Source: Conidiobolus incongruus B7586
Lineage: Eukaryota > Entomophthoromycota > Entomophthoromycetes > Entomophthorales > Conidiobolaceae
NCBI GenBank assembly: GCA_000697335.1
Contig: JNEM01011371.1
Span: forward strand, 1-21,326
Direction: 5' to 3'
Length of the DNA stretch: 21,326 nucleotides
Position numbers and translations under genes: made by a program. Each line of letters starts with the position of its first letter. Position 1 is the first letter of the stretch. Positions 10,276 through 20,417 of the stretch are shown piece after piece. Under the pieces are notes generated by a model that was not told the origin of the DNA, did not search any database, and was given only the letters and a program-made list of their open reading frames with translations.

Positions 10276-12035
10276 ATGGATCAACAACAATTTTTAAGTC
10301 TCACTTCATCCCATCCTAAGCCTCAAGGTGTTAAATTCAGCTATGGTACTGCTGGTTTCAGAATGAAGTAACTATCACTACATATCTTTTTTCCAATGAA
10401 TATTTAAACGGTAATTTTAGGGCTAATTTATTGGACTCTATCATGTTTCGTGTTGGTTTGATTGCTGGTTTGAGATCACGAAAGCTTAATGGTAAAACCA
10501 TTGGTGTTATGATCACTGCTTCTCACAATCCTGCCCAGGTAACCTCATTTACTTATTTTTAGTGATTAATATGTTGATATTCATATTTTGTGCTATGTTA
10601 GGATAATGGTGTTAAAATCGTAGATCCCCTTGGTGAAATGTTAGAACAAAGCTGGGAAGCTTATGTCACTGAATTGGCTAATATTGAAGATGATCAAGCT
10701 GTCTATGACAAGGTTAACGAGTTAGCTCAACAACTCTCTATTGATTTATCTTCCCCTGCTAAGGTTGTCTTTGGTCGTGATACTCGTCCTAGTGGAAATG
10801 ATTTAGTTAAATCTCTTGTCGATGGTCTTACTGCTGTCAATGCTGAATACAAAGATTATGGTATCTTAACTACTCCTCAGCTTCACTACATTGTACGTTG
10901 CCTTAATACTGCTAATAGTGAAGAGCCCTATGGTGAACCCACTGAGGAAGGTTACTACAAGAAACTTGCCACTGCTTATAAAACCCTTGTCCAAGGACAC
11001 TCCTTATTACCTACTTTAACTGTTGATTGTGCCAACGGCGTTGGTGCTCCCAAATTGGTCGAACTTGCCAAACACATTGGTAGTGATTTTTTATCTGTTA
11101 AGATCGCCAATGACAACATTGACAGTGCTGAAAAATTAAATTTCAAGTCCGGTGCTGACTTCGTTAAAGTCAATCACGAATACCCTGAAGGTCTTTCAAG
11201 CGATCCTCAAGCTAGATTCGCTGCCCTTGATGGTGATGCTGACAGATTAGTCTACTTCTACAGCCACCCTGAAACTGGTGCCCTCAAGCTCTTGGACGGT
11301 GACAAGATCTCTGGTTTAGCTGCTATGTTTATCAAGGAGCTCGTCCAAAAGGCCAACTTGAGTCACTTGGAAGTTGGTGTCGTTCAAACTGCCTATGCCA
11401 ACGGTAGCTCTACCCGCTATCTCACTGAAGTTCTTAAGGTTCCCGTTACATTGGCTCAAACTGGTGTCAAGCACTTACACCACAAGGCTGAGGCTTACGA
11501 TATTGGTGTATACTTTGAAGCTAATGGTCACGGCACCGTCCTCTTCAGCCCCGCTACACTTCAAGCTATTAAGGATGCCAAGCCCCAATCTCCTGCCCAA
11601 GAACAAGCACTATCTAACCTTAGAGCTTTAGTTGATTTGATCAATCAAGCTGTTGGTGATGCTTTGTCCGACATGTTAATGGTTGAAGTCATTCTTACTC
11701 ATAAGCAATGGAGCTTGCCTCATTGGGATCAAGCATACACTGATCTTCCCAACAGATTAACCAAGGTCGTGGTTCAAGATCGTACCATCTTTCATGCTAT
11801 CAATGCTGATACCCAATTAGAAAAGCCCGAAGGTCTTCAAAAGCAAATTGATGAAATTGTTAGCCAATACTTTAACGGAAGGGCTTTTGTCCGTCCCTCA
11901 GGAACTGAAGATGTTGTCAGAGTCTATGCTGAAGCTGCCACCAAGATTGACTGTGACAACTTGGCTTATCAAATTGCCTCTTTGGTATATAATCAAGCCG
12001 GTGGCAAAGGTGCTCCTCCTGTCCCTTTCCAGTAA
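10276..12035 (+). CDS. PCM1: Phosphoacetylglucosamine mutase
   Basis: Cytosolic phosphohexose mutase (AGM1/PCM1 family, EC 5.4.2.3) that converts GlcNAc-6-phosphate to GlcNAc-1-phosphate on the way to UDP-GlcNAc, the donor for chitin and glycans. Three exons, 10276-10367, 10421-10538 and 10602-12035, give 547 residues; human AGM1 has 542 and yeast Pcm1 557. The introns are 53 nt (donor GTAACT, phase 2) and 63 nt (donor GTAACC, phase 0). Landmarks: YGTAGFR (23-29); phosphoserine loop TASHNP with S65; metal loop DGDADR with D280, D282 and D284; sugar loop EANGHGT (376-382); C-terminal phosphate-binding RPSGTED (501-507). All expected catalytic elements are present. The ATG shown is the only one giving the conserved first exon; the long open frame alone would begin inside the protein and lose the active serine. 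Codons favour C-ending forms more than in the TIA1-like gene, which fits high expression. AATAAA at 12191 may be the poly(A) signal. Confidence 0.96.
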
Positions 12036-12744
12036 GACAATTTCACTTTTTTCTCTTTCCTAAGAAGGATACAATGCTAAAACTTATCTCTCTTTCTAAG
12101 TGTTAGGGATGGATTAACTAGTAAGCTTTAATTGGATTCACTTTATTATGTTTATATTTTCTTAGTATTATCATGATAAAAATATTACTGAATAAAATCT
12201 GATATACTAGATACCTTTAATTAATATTAATTTTCATATATATTTGAAAATAATTACTACTAATTTATGGATTTTTAATAAGTTATATTTCGACACATTT
12301 CACACTATCAGATACGCTGTAATATTGAATAAAATAAGACTTATAACTATCTTTAATATACTAAAATCTGAAATCCTTTACAAAAATATTTATTGAAAGT
12401 TAAATATTATTAAAATAATCAATCAATTAAAATGGGGTAAAAATTGAAGATTAAATAGATACTAAAACTTATGCAGTATTTATTGTATTTAATAAAAAAT
12501 TTAGATATATCATATGAGATGATAACCAATAACATAAATATTTAAATATTTAGTCAAATTACTATATTTTTTAAATTGTTAAAATCTTAGTTTATTAGGT
12601 TAAGTAAATATTTTTTTCAAATCTATCTTTAAATATTTTCACCGTTCCCATAAAATAATTCTAAAATTGTGTACTATAAAATTTTTTAATATGAAAAAAT
12701 TAAATGAAAATTATTTTTTGTAACAATAAAATATACTAACAAAA
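12036..12744. other. AT-rich spacer between mutase and RRS1
   Basis: No gene seen. It should contain the mutase 3' UTR and the RRS1 promoter. AAAATTTTTT at 12678-12687, about 60 bases before the RRS1 ATG, resembles the rRNA-processing element found upstream of yeast ribosome-assembly genes, but such A/T runs are common here and no PAC box accompanies it. Confidence 0.5.
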
Positions 12745-13860
12745 ATGAATATTAACGAAGAAATTCAAAAAATTCAAGATCAAACGTAATTATTTTTTAT
12801 ATAATTTAATTTAGTTTATAACTCAACTTTATTTATTTATTTTTATATTTTTTTACTAATTACACTTTTTTAGTAAATCAGTTCAAGTTGATCGTGCTAT
12901 TCCTCTAACATTTGAATTGGGTTTATTATCCGCTTTCGATTTAAATCCCTTAGATTCTGAGAAATTAAGGTAATATTTTGTTGATAAACAAATTTTATAT
13001 TTTTCTCGAATAATTAACGCTCTATATGTAGCCAAGAAAATCTTGAAGAAAGAGATAAATATCTTTTAGAACATTCTAGAGGTGGTGTTCAATTATTATT
13101 AAATGAAATCTTCTCTTTACCTACTGTTGGTACTGACATGGGTTTCATGGCCTCTTTACCTAAGCCTACTTATGTTTTGCCTCGTGAAAAGCCAGTTCCC
13201 AAACCCAAGCCTCTTACCAGATGGGAAAAATTCGCCAAAGCTAAAGGTATTCAAAAACGCAAGAGAGAACGTATGGTCTATGATGAAGCTACTGGTGAAT
13301 ACAAACCTAGATACGGTTATAAGGGAATTAACCAAGTCGCTGACGATTGGTTAATGGAAGTTCCAGCGAATGCTAACCTTGAAGAAGAAGAAGATCAATA
13401 TGAATTGGCTAAGAAAGCTAAGAAGGAGCGTATTGCCAAGAATGAAAAACAAAGAATCAGAAATCTTAAGGAAGCTGCTGGTATTAAAGATATCCATCAC
13501 GTTCCTAAATCTAAGGGAACCACCGAAAAGCAACTTAAAGAACAGCAAGAGGCTGCTGAAAGACGCCAGAAGAAGGCTGAACGCAAAATTGAAGCCGAAA
13601 AGTCCATGCATTTGGCCAAAATTTCTACTGCTTCAATGGGTCGCTTCGATGAGAAATTGGATGGTGAGCCTAAGCTTAAGGGTGTTAAGAGAAAGTTCAA
13701 TCCTACGGTCACTGATGCTCAGCAAGAGAAGGATTCAAGTTTGAGAATTGCTGATAAGGTTGTCAATGGTAAATATGACCCTGTCAAAGCTAAGAAAGAG
13801 AAGAACTCCAAGTTAGTTAATGTTCGCAAAGCTATTAAGGCCACTAAATCTAAGGAATAA
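12745..13860 (+). CDS. RRS1: Ribosome biogenesis regulatory protein Rrs1
   Basis: Nucleolar 60S assembly factor. In yeast, Rrs1 works with Rpf2 to load the 5S RNP (5S rRNA, Rpl5, Rpl11) onto pre-60S particles. Three exons, 12745-12785, 12874-12969 and 13032-13860, give 321 residues, between yeast (203) and human (365). The introns are 88 nt (donor GTAATT, branch-like TTTACTAAT, acceptor TTTTTTAG) and 62 nt (donor GTAATA), both phase 2. Residues 27-41 (FELGLLSAFDLNPLD) match the family N-terminus; 68-76 (LLNEIFSLP) and 88-112 (LPKPTYVLPREKPVPKP and TRWEKFA) are the core; AKAKGIQKRKRERMVYDE and YGYKG (140-144) complete the signature. The C-terminal third is Lys/Glu-rich and probably coiled-coil. 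The N-terminus is too short to appear as an open frame, but splicing joins exact family residues in phase. The call is firm. Confidence 0.95.
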
Positions 13861-14832
13861 GTTATACAATTAATATAGGAACAGATTGGTTATCTAAATA
13901 TAATCTATCCTAGTTTCATTTAAATTATTACAGCCTCAATTTTCATATAATTCATAGAGTATTATAACTAATAAATTCACCATATGTTTTAGATTTATAT
14001 ATTACTGGATTTTTATTGTGTTAATTTCAATTTTATATTTTTTGTATTATTATGGTTAAATGGGTTTTTTTATCATTTAAATATTACAAATTAATGATAC
14101 ATAGTTGATTCAAAATAGCTTAATTGATTTTAAATTCGGTTATATATTCTCTACTTGTATATAGCTGTAAATTAATATTTTAAAACATCGCTAAATAAAC
14201 AATCACTCAATTCCATATAAATTGATTAACTATTTAAGAAATTTTAATTTAGATTCTGCATCAAATAACTTTCAAGTATTATTATAAACACAGAATTTTT
14301 CAATAATTAATAAATTGATTTCATATTCAATACCAATAAATAATTTTAATTTAATGAGTTTTATCATTAATATCAAATGTATTGCATTAATAAATACTAT
14401 AAAAATTTTCATATTCTAATATTTGATCACCAATTTTAGTAATTTGAATTTGATGAAAATTACAATAAATAAAAGCAGTTAGAATTATATATGTATATAT
14501 GTTAAATACATGTTACATGTATATGATTATTAATTTGAGATTCAAAACTATAAAAACCAATTTGTGTTTTAGATTAATATTAAATTATATCATTTTTTTC
14601 AGCTTAAATAAATAGCTGATAAAACAATCTTCCCATAAGTTTGAAATAAAATTAGTTTCACCATGTTGAGTATTTAATGAAAAATATGGTCACACTACAT
14701 TTTTAATTAACAGTCAATTCATATTCAATTAGCATATTAATATTTTAAAAATAATAATATCTCATTAATATTAAACATAATTTTTTTACAGTACAATTTT
14801 ATCAAAACTATTCATTGGTTTATTAATCATAG
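13861..14832. other. AT-rich spacer between RRS1 and the TIA1-like gene
   Basis: No gene seen. It should hold the RRS1 3' UTR and the promoter and leader of the next gene. A perfect inverted repeat ATACATGT-T-ACATGTAT lies at 14506-14522, about 310 bases before the next ATG. Its use is unknown and it may be chance. Confidence 0.5.
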
Positions 14833-16614
14833 ATGAGTCAATTCGCATCAAATAACCATACTCAACAAGCTGGCGCAGCTGAAGGTTCTCGTACTTTATA
14901 CGTTGGTAATTTAGATAACAAGGTTACAGAATATATGTTATTAGACATTTTTGCTACCTGTGGTCATGTTGTATCAGTTAAAATTATTCAAGATAAAAAT
15001 GTAAGTAATTAATTTACTTTACTTAATCAAAACTAATTGTTTAATTAGCTATCTCCAACAAGTGTCAATTATGGCTTTGTTGAATTTCAAGATCCTCTAT
15101 CTGCTGAACAAGCTTTACAAACTTTAAATGGACGTAAAATTTATGGACAAGTAATTAATTTATAGTCGATTATTTAAAGATTTATCAATAGTTAATATTG
15201 GTATAGGAAATCAAAGTAAATTGGGCATTTGCTAGTAATAATGCCAACAAAGAAGATACATCATGTAATAACTATATTTTTGCTAATATCTCTGACTTGT
15301 AATTGATCATTTTGAACAATAGCTCATTTCCATATATTTATTGGAGATCTCAGTTCCGAAGTAAACGATGCTCTTTTACATAAAGCTTTTAGCCCATTTG
15401 GAGCTATGTCGTAAATTCAATACATAATTTGGATTGATATATTGCTAATCTATTGAAAGAGATGCTCGAGTGATGTGGGATCCCAATACTGGCAAATCTA
15501 GAGGCTATGGATTTGTAGCATATAGGAACAAAGCTGTAAGTTTAAATTTTTCTGTTTTTCAACTCATTTTTTAATCTTTTCTTCTTTTTTATTCGTTTGT
15601 ATATTTGTTCTCTATTTTTGTACAAATCAACGATTTAGGATGCTGAATTAGCCATTTCGTCAATGAATGGTGCTTAATTTGTATAAAGAATTTAATTATA
15701 TTTATTTATACTTTTCCCTATTTGTTATAGGTCAATGGCTAGGAAATAGATCTATTAGAGTAAACTGGGCCAATCAAAAAGGCGCTAATGTTGAAACTCT
15801 TAGAGGTAATACAAAATGATCCAAATATTGTACTCCAAGTTTATCATTGTACTTAGGAGCCAATAACAACCCTTCTTCAACCACTGCACCTACCAATTAT
15901 CCTACTTTAAATTATGAAGCAGTATTAGCACAAACTTCGCCATATAATACAACTGTTTATATCGGAAATATCACTCCCAACACTACTCGTAATTTTCTAA
16001 GCTTAATTCCTATAATTCCATCATTTATGAAATATTTTCATCATTTAGAGGAACATATTGCACCCCTTTTTCAACAGTATGGATATGTAATTGATATGAG
16101 AGTTCAAGCAGATCGTGGATTTGCCTTTGTCAAGTAACTGAAAAATCATATTAATAAATTCTATCTAATTAACTGATATTCTTTAGACTCACCAGCCATG
16201 AAAATGCTGCAATGGCTATTGTTGGATTGAATGGCACAATGGTAAACGGTCGACCAATCAAGGTATGATAAACTAAAAGTTCAATATATGAGTCAATAAA
16301 TTTATTTTATATAGTGTTCATGGGGTAAAGATCGCAATGCTGATTCCAATAATACTTATCCGACATCTCACATAGTTCCTGGATATGGCTATGGATATTC
16401 AGCTCCTCCTGTTCCATATGGTTCCCAAGATTATCGCATGAGTCAGCCCTCAGGTGTACCTCAACAATTTGGTGGAGTTCCAGCTGGTCAGCAGCCGATG
16501 TATGATTATGGCTACGATTATGCTCAATATTATTCAACATATTCCAATGGCGCTCCCCCTGCTAATTATGGTTCATATTCCCCTCCCTCAGGACAACCTC
16601 CCATGAGACACTAG
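14833..16614 (+). CDS. PUB1: Three-RRM RNA-binding protein of the TIA1/Pub1 family
   Basis: Predicted 396-residue U-rich RNA-binding protein; human TIA1 has 386. Family members act in splicing, mRNA stability and stress granules. Eleven exons: 14833-15000, 15049-15150, 15207-15264, 15323-15410, 15460-15535, 15639-15669, 15731-15805, 15857-15988, 16049-16133, 16187-16262, 16315-16614. RRM1 has RNP2 LYVGNL (22-27) and RNP1 NYGFVEF (63-69). RRM2 has IFIGDL (114-119) and RGYGFVAY (153-160), then [17 protein letters not shown]3 has VYIGNI (233-238) and RGFAFVKL (266-273), ending KCSWGK as TIA1 ends KCYWGK. Residues about 303-396 are Gly/Tyr/Pro/Gln/Ser-rich and prion-like. All junctions keep frame and rebuild family residues. 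Donors are GTAA except intron 10 (GTATGA) and intron 6 (GTGCTT). Exon 6 is only 31 nt. This gene holds ten of the window's fifteen introns. AATAAA at 16883 may be the poly(A) signal. Pub1 versus TIA1 orthology is not separable here. Confidence 0.93.
15536..15638 (+). other. T-rich intron 5 of the TIA1-like gene
   Basis: Longest intron in the window at 103 nt. By my count 59 bases are T, arranged in runs starting right after the donor GTAAGT. Retention reads in phase 0 and stops at the thirteenth intron codon (TAA). U-rich RNA just downstream of a donor is the known binding context of TIA1. Confidence 0.8.
15639..15669 (+). other. 31-nt microexon 6 with weak GTGCTT donor
   Basis: The exon encodes [10 protein letters not shown] plus the first base of a Gly codon in RRM2. 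It is needed to join RNKA to GQWLGNR as in human TIA1. Its donor, GTGCTT, departs from the GTAA form used by 13 of the 15 introns here. Skipping it joins exon 5 to exon 7 and reaches TAG after three codons; retaining intron 6 gives TAA at the third codon. Confidence 0.8.
15989..16048 (+). other. Stop-free 60-nt intron 8 of the TIA1-like gene
   Basis: Donor GTAATT, acceptor CATTTAG. It is a multiple of three long and open in the exon 8 frame, so retention would add 20 mostly hydrophobic residues just after the first strand of RRM3 and keep the frame. Removal gives [15 protein letters not shown], which fits the RRM family spacing, so I treat it as an intron. Confidence 0.75.
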
Positions 16615-17331
16615 ATTCGATCAGCATAGCTAATCTATTCATCAGGTACTTTGTCATTTAAAGTTAAATTTTGATTCAGTTAATACTTTTTTAAATCAAA
16701 ACTTTTAAAGTTTTTAATTCCAATGATCCCATCGATTCTCACTTTCATATTCAATCATTTCAAAGCCAAAATCACTTCGCTTATACTCCCATCTCGTTTG
16801 ATTCATAATAACATAATAATGTAGAATTGAATAATTTCTAATACTTATGATATTTTTGTTACCATTATTTAAGTCTACAATTAATAAACACTAAATTAAA
16901 TATCGAATTTGAAAATATTACTATAATGGTATCATTTTAGATATTCTTCATTAATATTATACAATTATCGAGTTAATTCATATAAAAATAAATATTAACA
17001 TTCATTTGACTCAAATCAACATTTTCAGTCACTTTAGATTAGTACTTGCCAAAAATTGAGTTTGGAAGCTATAGTATTAAGATAACTGAATTAACTTTAA
17101 CTATTTATTTAACAATTTGGATATTATTCAACTCTTAAAATTCAATTAGATTGGTTAATCATCAAATCAATTTTGTATTATATGTAAGCTTGATATTATT
17201 AATTTAGAATAATAACTGATATATTGATAATAAATATATTTTATTGATGGCTGTACATAAATATAATTTAAAGAATTCCAAAGAATTAATTAAGGTTTGG
17301 AATATTGATAAGACTGATCTAATTTATAGAT
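16615..17331. other. Convergent 3' spacer between TIA1-like and transporter genes
   Basis: The two genes point toward each other, so this 717-base stretch should hold two 3' UTRs and no promoter. AATAAA candidates lie at 16883-16888 (+) and 17245-17240 (-). No open frame or RNA gene is visible. Confidence 0.55.
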
Positions 17332-18708
17332 CTATTTACGAATAAATCTGGTATATACGATGACAATCAAAGTTAAAGTGGCCAAAAGAACGTGGGCACC
17401 CCCAACCAAGTAGAAAGGACTGGTGTCACCATGTTTATCGAAGATATAACCTCCTACACCTGTGCCAATGAAAATACCAATACTTCCAAAGAAAGAATAA
17501 ACCCCACTGACATTTCCTCTCTCGTGCTTATCAACATTTTCACCGTCGCTTAATGCTTTCATACTGCACACAATAGTACCAATTTCAGTAAGACCAATCA
17601 TAGAAATGTAGGCAAAACTACCCCCGGACCTGGGAGCCAACTGATTGGCTAATCCGAAATAACCGATAAAGGCAAGAATACAGGAGAAGAACAAAATGTA
17701 GACGCTGGAGATATAGTCTAAAGCAATGCCAAAGAATGGAGCACCAACGATAGCTAAAGCTTGACCAACACCTGACAAAGAGGCAGCTATAGTGTAGGCT
17801 TTGCGACATGTTTGCTTAACATCACCATTAGGATCACAGAGACCTTGCTTTACAAACCAACTTCTAACCCAGAGGGTCAAGAAGGTGGAAAGGATCAAGG
17901 TATCACCTCTAGCAGCCAAGCCACCTATATAGCCAAGTCCAACCAAAGGACGAGTGAAACCAAGTTTCAAAGCGCGTACGAATCTCAAAGTGTGGGTCTT
18001 GATATCGGTCAAAGGAGCGACTTCTTCATTGATTCTTTCAACTTTTGGAGATTGGTAGAAAAAGAAGACAAAAACACCCCAAACAATACTGACAACACCT
18101 ACAATAATGAAAGGATAACGAAGGCCCATATCGTTTGGATATTTAATGTGGAAGCTATCGAGTAATCTCAACCAGACCATAGCACCAAAGAGAGCTCCCA
18201 AACCACTCAACAATCCAACGAGACCAGTCAATTTACCATGATGACGTTCACCACGAACATCAGAGAGAGCAGCTGTGAGCATTGAAAGGAGGCCGGAGGA
18301 ACCGAAGGCAAACACAATACGGACAATCAAGAGTTGAGGGCGGACGTTTTTACAGAACGGGAAGCAAATAATGGAAATACCAGTAATAAAAAATCCAGCA
18401 ACAAATACCGCCTTGCGGGAGATTCTGTCACTTACGAGACCCCAGACAGCGACCATGATCAAGCTCACAATCTGATCGGCCATGCCTAAAATGGAAGTCC
18501 ATTGACCAATATCAGTTTCTTTTAAGATTTCAGTAAGCACATAGGTTTGACCGGAAGCAATGAAAACAGTAAATGAGATAGGGAAGAAAATACAGAGCAA
18601 AAAGGTAATAAATTGAACGACTGTAAGCTTATTGTCATAAGGGAGCCATCTACTTAACCTTGATTGGGGTTGTTCTTGGACGGGTTCAGTTTTATATTCT
18701 GTTTCCAT
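17332..18708 (-). CDS. Major facilitator superfamily transporter, substrate unknown
   Basis: Intronless gene for a 458-residue membrane transporter with a short cytosolic N-terminus and twelve predicted helices, at about 28-50, 72-92, 99-119, 124-149, 158-180, 199-217, 254-284, 304-328, 335-354, 364-384, 402-424 and 431-453. MFS motif A lies between helices 2 and 3 (GLVSDRISRK, 90-99), with D94 and R95. A charged loop after helix 4 (SDVRGERHHGKL) and the central cytosolic loop (about 220-250) fit the usual 6+6 layout. C291 and C301 lie in the loop after helix 7 and could pair. The frame is open for 30 codons above this ATG but only from a TTG at 18798, with no ATG between, so 18708 (METEYKTEP) is chosen. 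AATAAA on this strand at 17245-17240 suits the 3' end. Nothing in the sequence names a substrate. Confidence 0.9.
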   Translation of the reverse strand: METEYKTEPVQEQPQSRLSRWLPYDNKLTVVQFITFLLCIFFPISFTVFIASGQTYVLTEILKETDIGQWTSILGMADQIVSLIMVAVWGLVSDRISRKAVFVAGFFITGISIICFPFCKNVRPQLLIVRIVFAFGSSGLLSMLTAALSDVRGERHHGKLTGLVGLLSGLGALFGAMVWLRLLDSFHIKYPNDMGLRYPFIIVGVVSIVWGVFVFFFYQSPKVERINEEVAPLTDIKTHTLRFVRALKLGFTRPLVGLGYIGGLAARGDTLILSTFLTLWVRSWFVKQGLCDPNGDVKQTCRKAYTIAASLSGVGQALAIVGAPFFGIALDYISSVYILFFSCILAFIGYFGLANQLAPRSGGSFAYISMIGLTEIGTIVCSMKALSDGENVDKHERGNVSGVYSFFGSIGIFIGTGVGGYIFDKHGDTSPFYLVGGAHVLLATLTLIVIVYTRFIRK

Positions 18709-18932
18709 CTTGAGGCAATAATTGGGTAGTGATGTATACCAGATACTAAATGCAAAAGAGAAAGATTTAAACCCTAAATATATTAGATTGTTAACCAATG
18801 CAGGTTTACTAAAGAAAGATGATTATTTATAATATCTCAAAACAGACAAATTAAAAAGGGCTAAAATTGCTTTGAACGAATCATTGAAAAGATATCCACT
18901 GTTACAGAATTTAACTTGCTTTATGGGTCTAT

Positions 18933-18976
18933 TTATCTGATTCAATCCATTCAGTCACACGTGAATCCGTTTATCA
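18933..18976 (-). promoter_or_regulatory. Candidate transporter control region: E-box flanked by GATA sites
   Basis: CACGTG (18958-18963) lies about 250 bases upstream of the transporter ATG. TTATCT (18933-18938) and TTATCA (18971-18976) read AGATAA and TGATAA on the gene's strand, matching the WGATAR site of fungal GATA factors. The outer bases form a dyad: ATCTGAT (18935-18941) with ATCAGAT (18973-18979). GATA and bHLH factors are known to control nutrient transporters in fungi. That they act here is inference. Confidence 0.4.
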
Positions 18977-19438
18977 GATTTTTTTCATTCTTAACCACCT
19001 AGTTATTTATTTAATGATTCATAAAATTTGTTCTTTTCTAGGAATTATCATGAAAATATTAATAAATCAACTTTTAAGTATTGGTTGTTTTTATATCAGC
19101 TATTCTTAAGCTAGAATTCATATAATAACTATCATGTTCAACTATTTAAATACACAGACGTTGGCAATTTTACTTCAAATTTCTCTTGCTATTGAAATAT
19201 AAATCCATAAAGAATCAAATCCAAATTCCCATCTCACTTTTAAAGTTTATCTGATGATTTTTTAATTTAACCAATAATACCATTTATATGAATTTTATTT
19301 GACATTCAAGCTTAAATATCAGCTCGTATGATAATATAAAAGCTGTTATAACACTTTCATTTCAATAATTATATAGTATATATTTATATAATCTATAGAC
19401 ACACATATACACTATAAATTTCCTCTATAGCTATTCTC

Positions 19439-19462
19439 ATAAACAATTTGAAAATTGTTTAT
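19439..19462. repeat. Perfect 11-base inverted repeat
   Basis: ATAAACAATTT and AAATTGTTTAT are separated by two bases (GA) and followed by a T-run. Each arm contains TAAACAA, a forkhead-type core. About one repeat of this quality could occur by chance in the window, so no function is claimed. Confidence 0.4.
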
Positions 19463-20395
19463 TTTTGCTAAAATATTTTTATCACTCATAATAATTTCCA
19501 CTCTAAATTATCATTTTATTTTGTTTTCTCAATACTTACCCCAAAAATTCTAATTTAAGTCAATAGCATTTCACCGAGTTTTCTAAAAGATACTCAATTA
19601 GTATACTTGTAGGATATTTTAAGTTATTATGATCGTTGATAGATTTTAATGAATTCATCACTTTGATGAATTGAGAATATTATAGTTTGTTTTTATATTT
19701 TTCATATCATTTTTATCCAATTATTATGTTACATTTATATTTATATTAGTTACTTGGCCTTTAATAAGAAATTAAGGTAAAATTGAATTATCTGATACTT
19801 TTACTAAATATATTCAATGATATCATCCTTTTGCTTAATAGGTTCTCGTTTTAATTATCCATTATTATTAAGATCATTGTCAGTATATGTAATAATCATA
19901 TGTTAATTAATATACATTATATGCTACAATAGCTTATGCTTATTTGATTTATCGGGTAATCTTTTATTATATTTTTGAATAATGAATCAATACTATTTAA
20001 TTTATAAAGAATTTTCGATTAACAATTGATTCATAAAATATATCATATGCTCCAAACCATTATATATATTGATTATTTTATGAATAAAATTTTTGATTAA
20101 AATATATAATCATTTAACTTTGTTTATTAATTGTTTTCCATTTATTCCATTAACAACATCAAAAGACTACCTAAAAATTTAGGGTAAATGAAATGAGTCA
20201 TATTTGAGACTATTCAATTAAAATATTTATCCAATATGCAAAATTTAGTATATCTGATGTCGATTTTAGTATAATTTAGTAATATCTAATTTTTATTTAA
20301 ATTTATAAATTTAATATAATAATAGTTGTAATTATACAATTTTATAAAGGCTCATTAGTCATTGATACTATATAATAAATTGGATCTGATGTTAT

Positions 20396-20417
20396 ATGTT
20401 ATTTTGCGAAATAACAT
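20396..20417. repeat. 9-base inverted repeat with TGCG loop
   Basis: ATGTTATTT and AAATAACAT flank the tetramer TGCG. A similar 9-base hairpin, AATTCATCA/TGATGAATT with a 3-base loop, lies at 19652-19672. Both are in gene-free spacer. Confidence 0.4.

Noticed and set aside
12734-12740. TACTAAC, a perfect branch-point sequence four bases before the RRS1 ATG
   Set aside because: The next AG acceptors lie inside the coding start and would remove the ATG with no good replacement. Probably chance in an A-rich leader.
13351-13712. Overlapping open frames on both strands within RRS1 exon 3
   Set aside because: They are shadows of the Lys/Glu-rich coding frame, and only the Rrs1 frame matches a known family.
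16307-16540. 77-codon minus-strand frame under the TIA1-like last exon
   Set aside because: It is a shadow of the Gly/Tyr/Pro-rich C-terminal coding exon on the other strand.
17812-18165. 117-codon plus-strand frame opposite the transporter
   Set aside because: It lies wholly inside a well-supported membrane protein gene and has no recognisable motif.
18709-18798. 30-residue N-terminal extension of the transporter from a TTG
   Set aside because: Fungal genes start at ATG, and the ATG at 18708 gives a normal hydrophilic N-terminus for this family.
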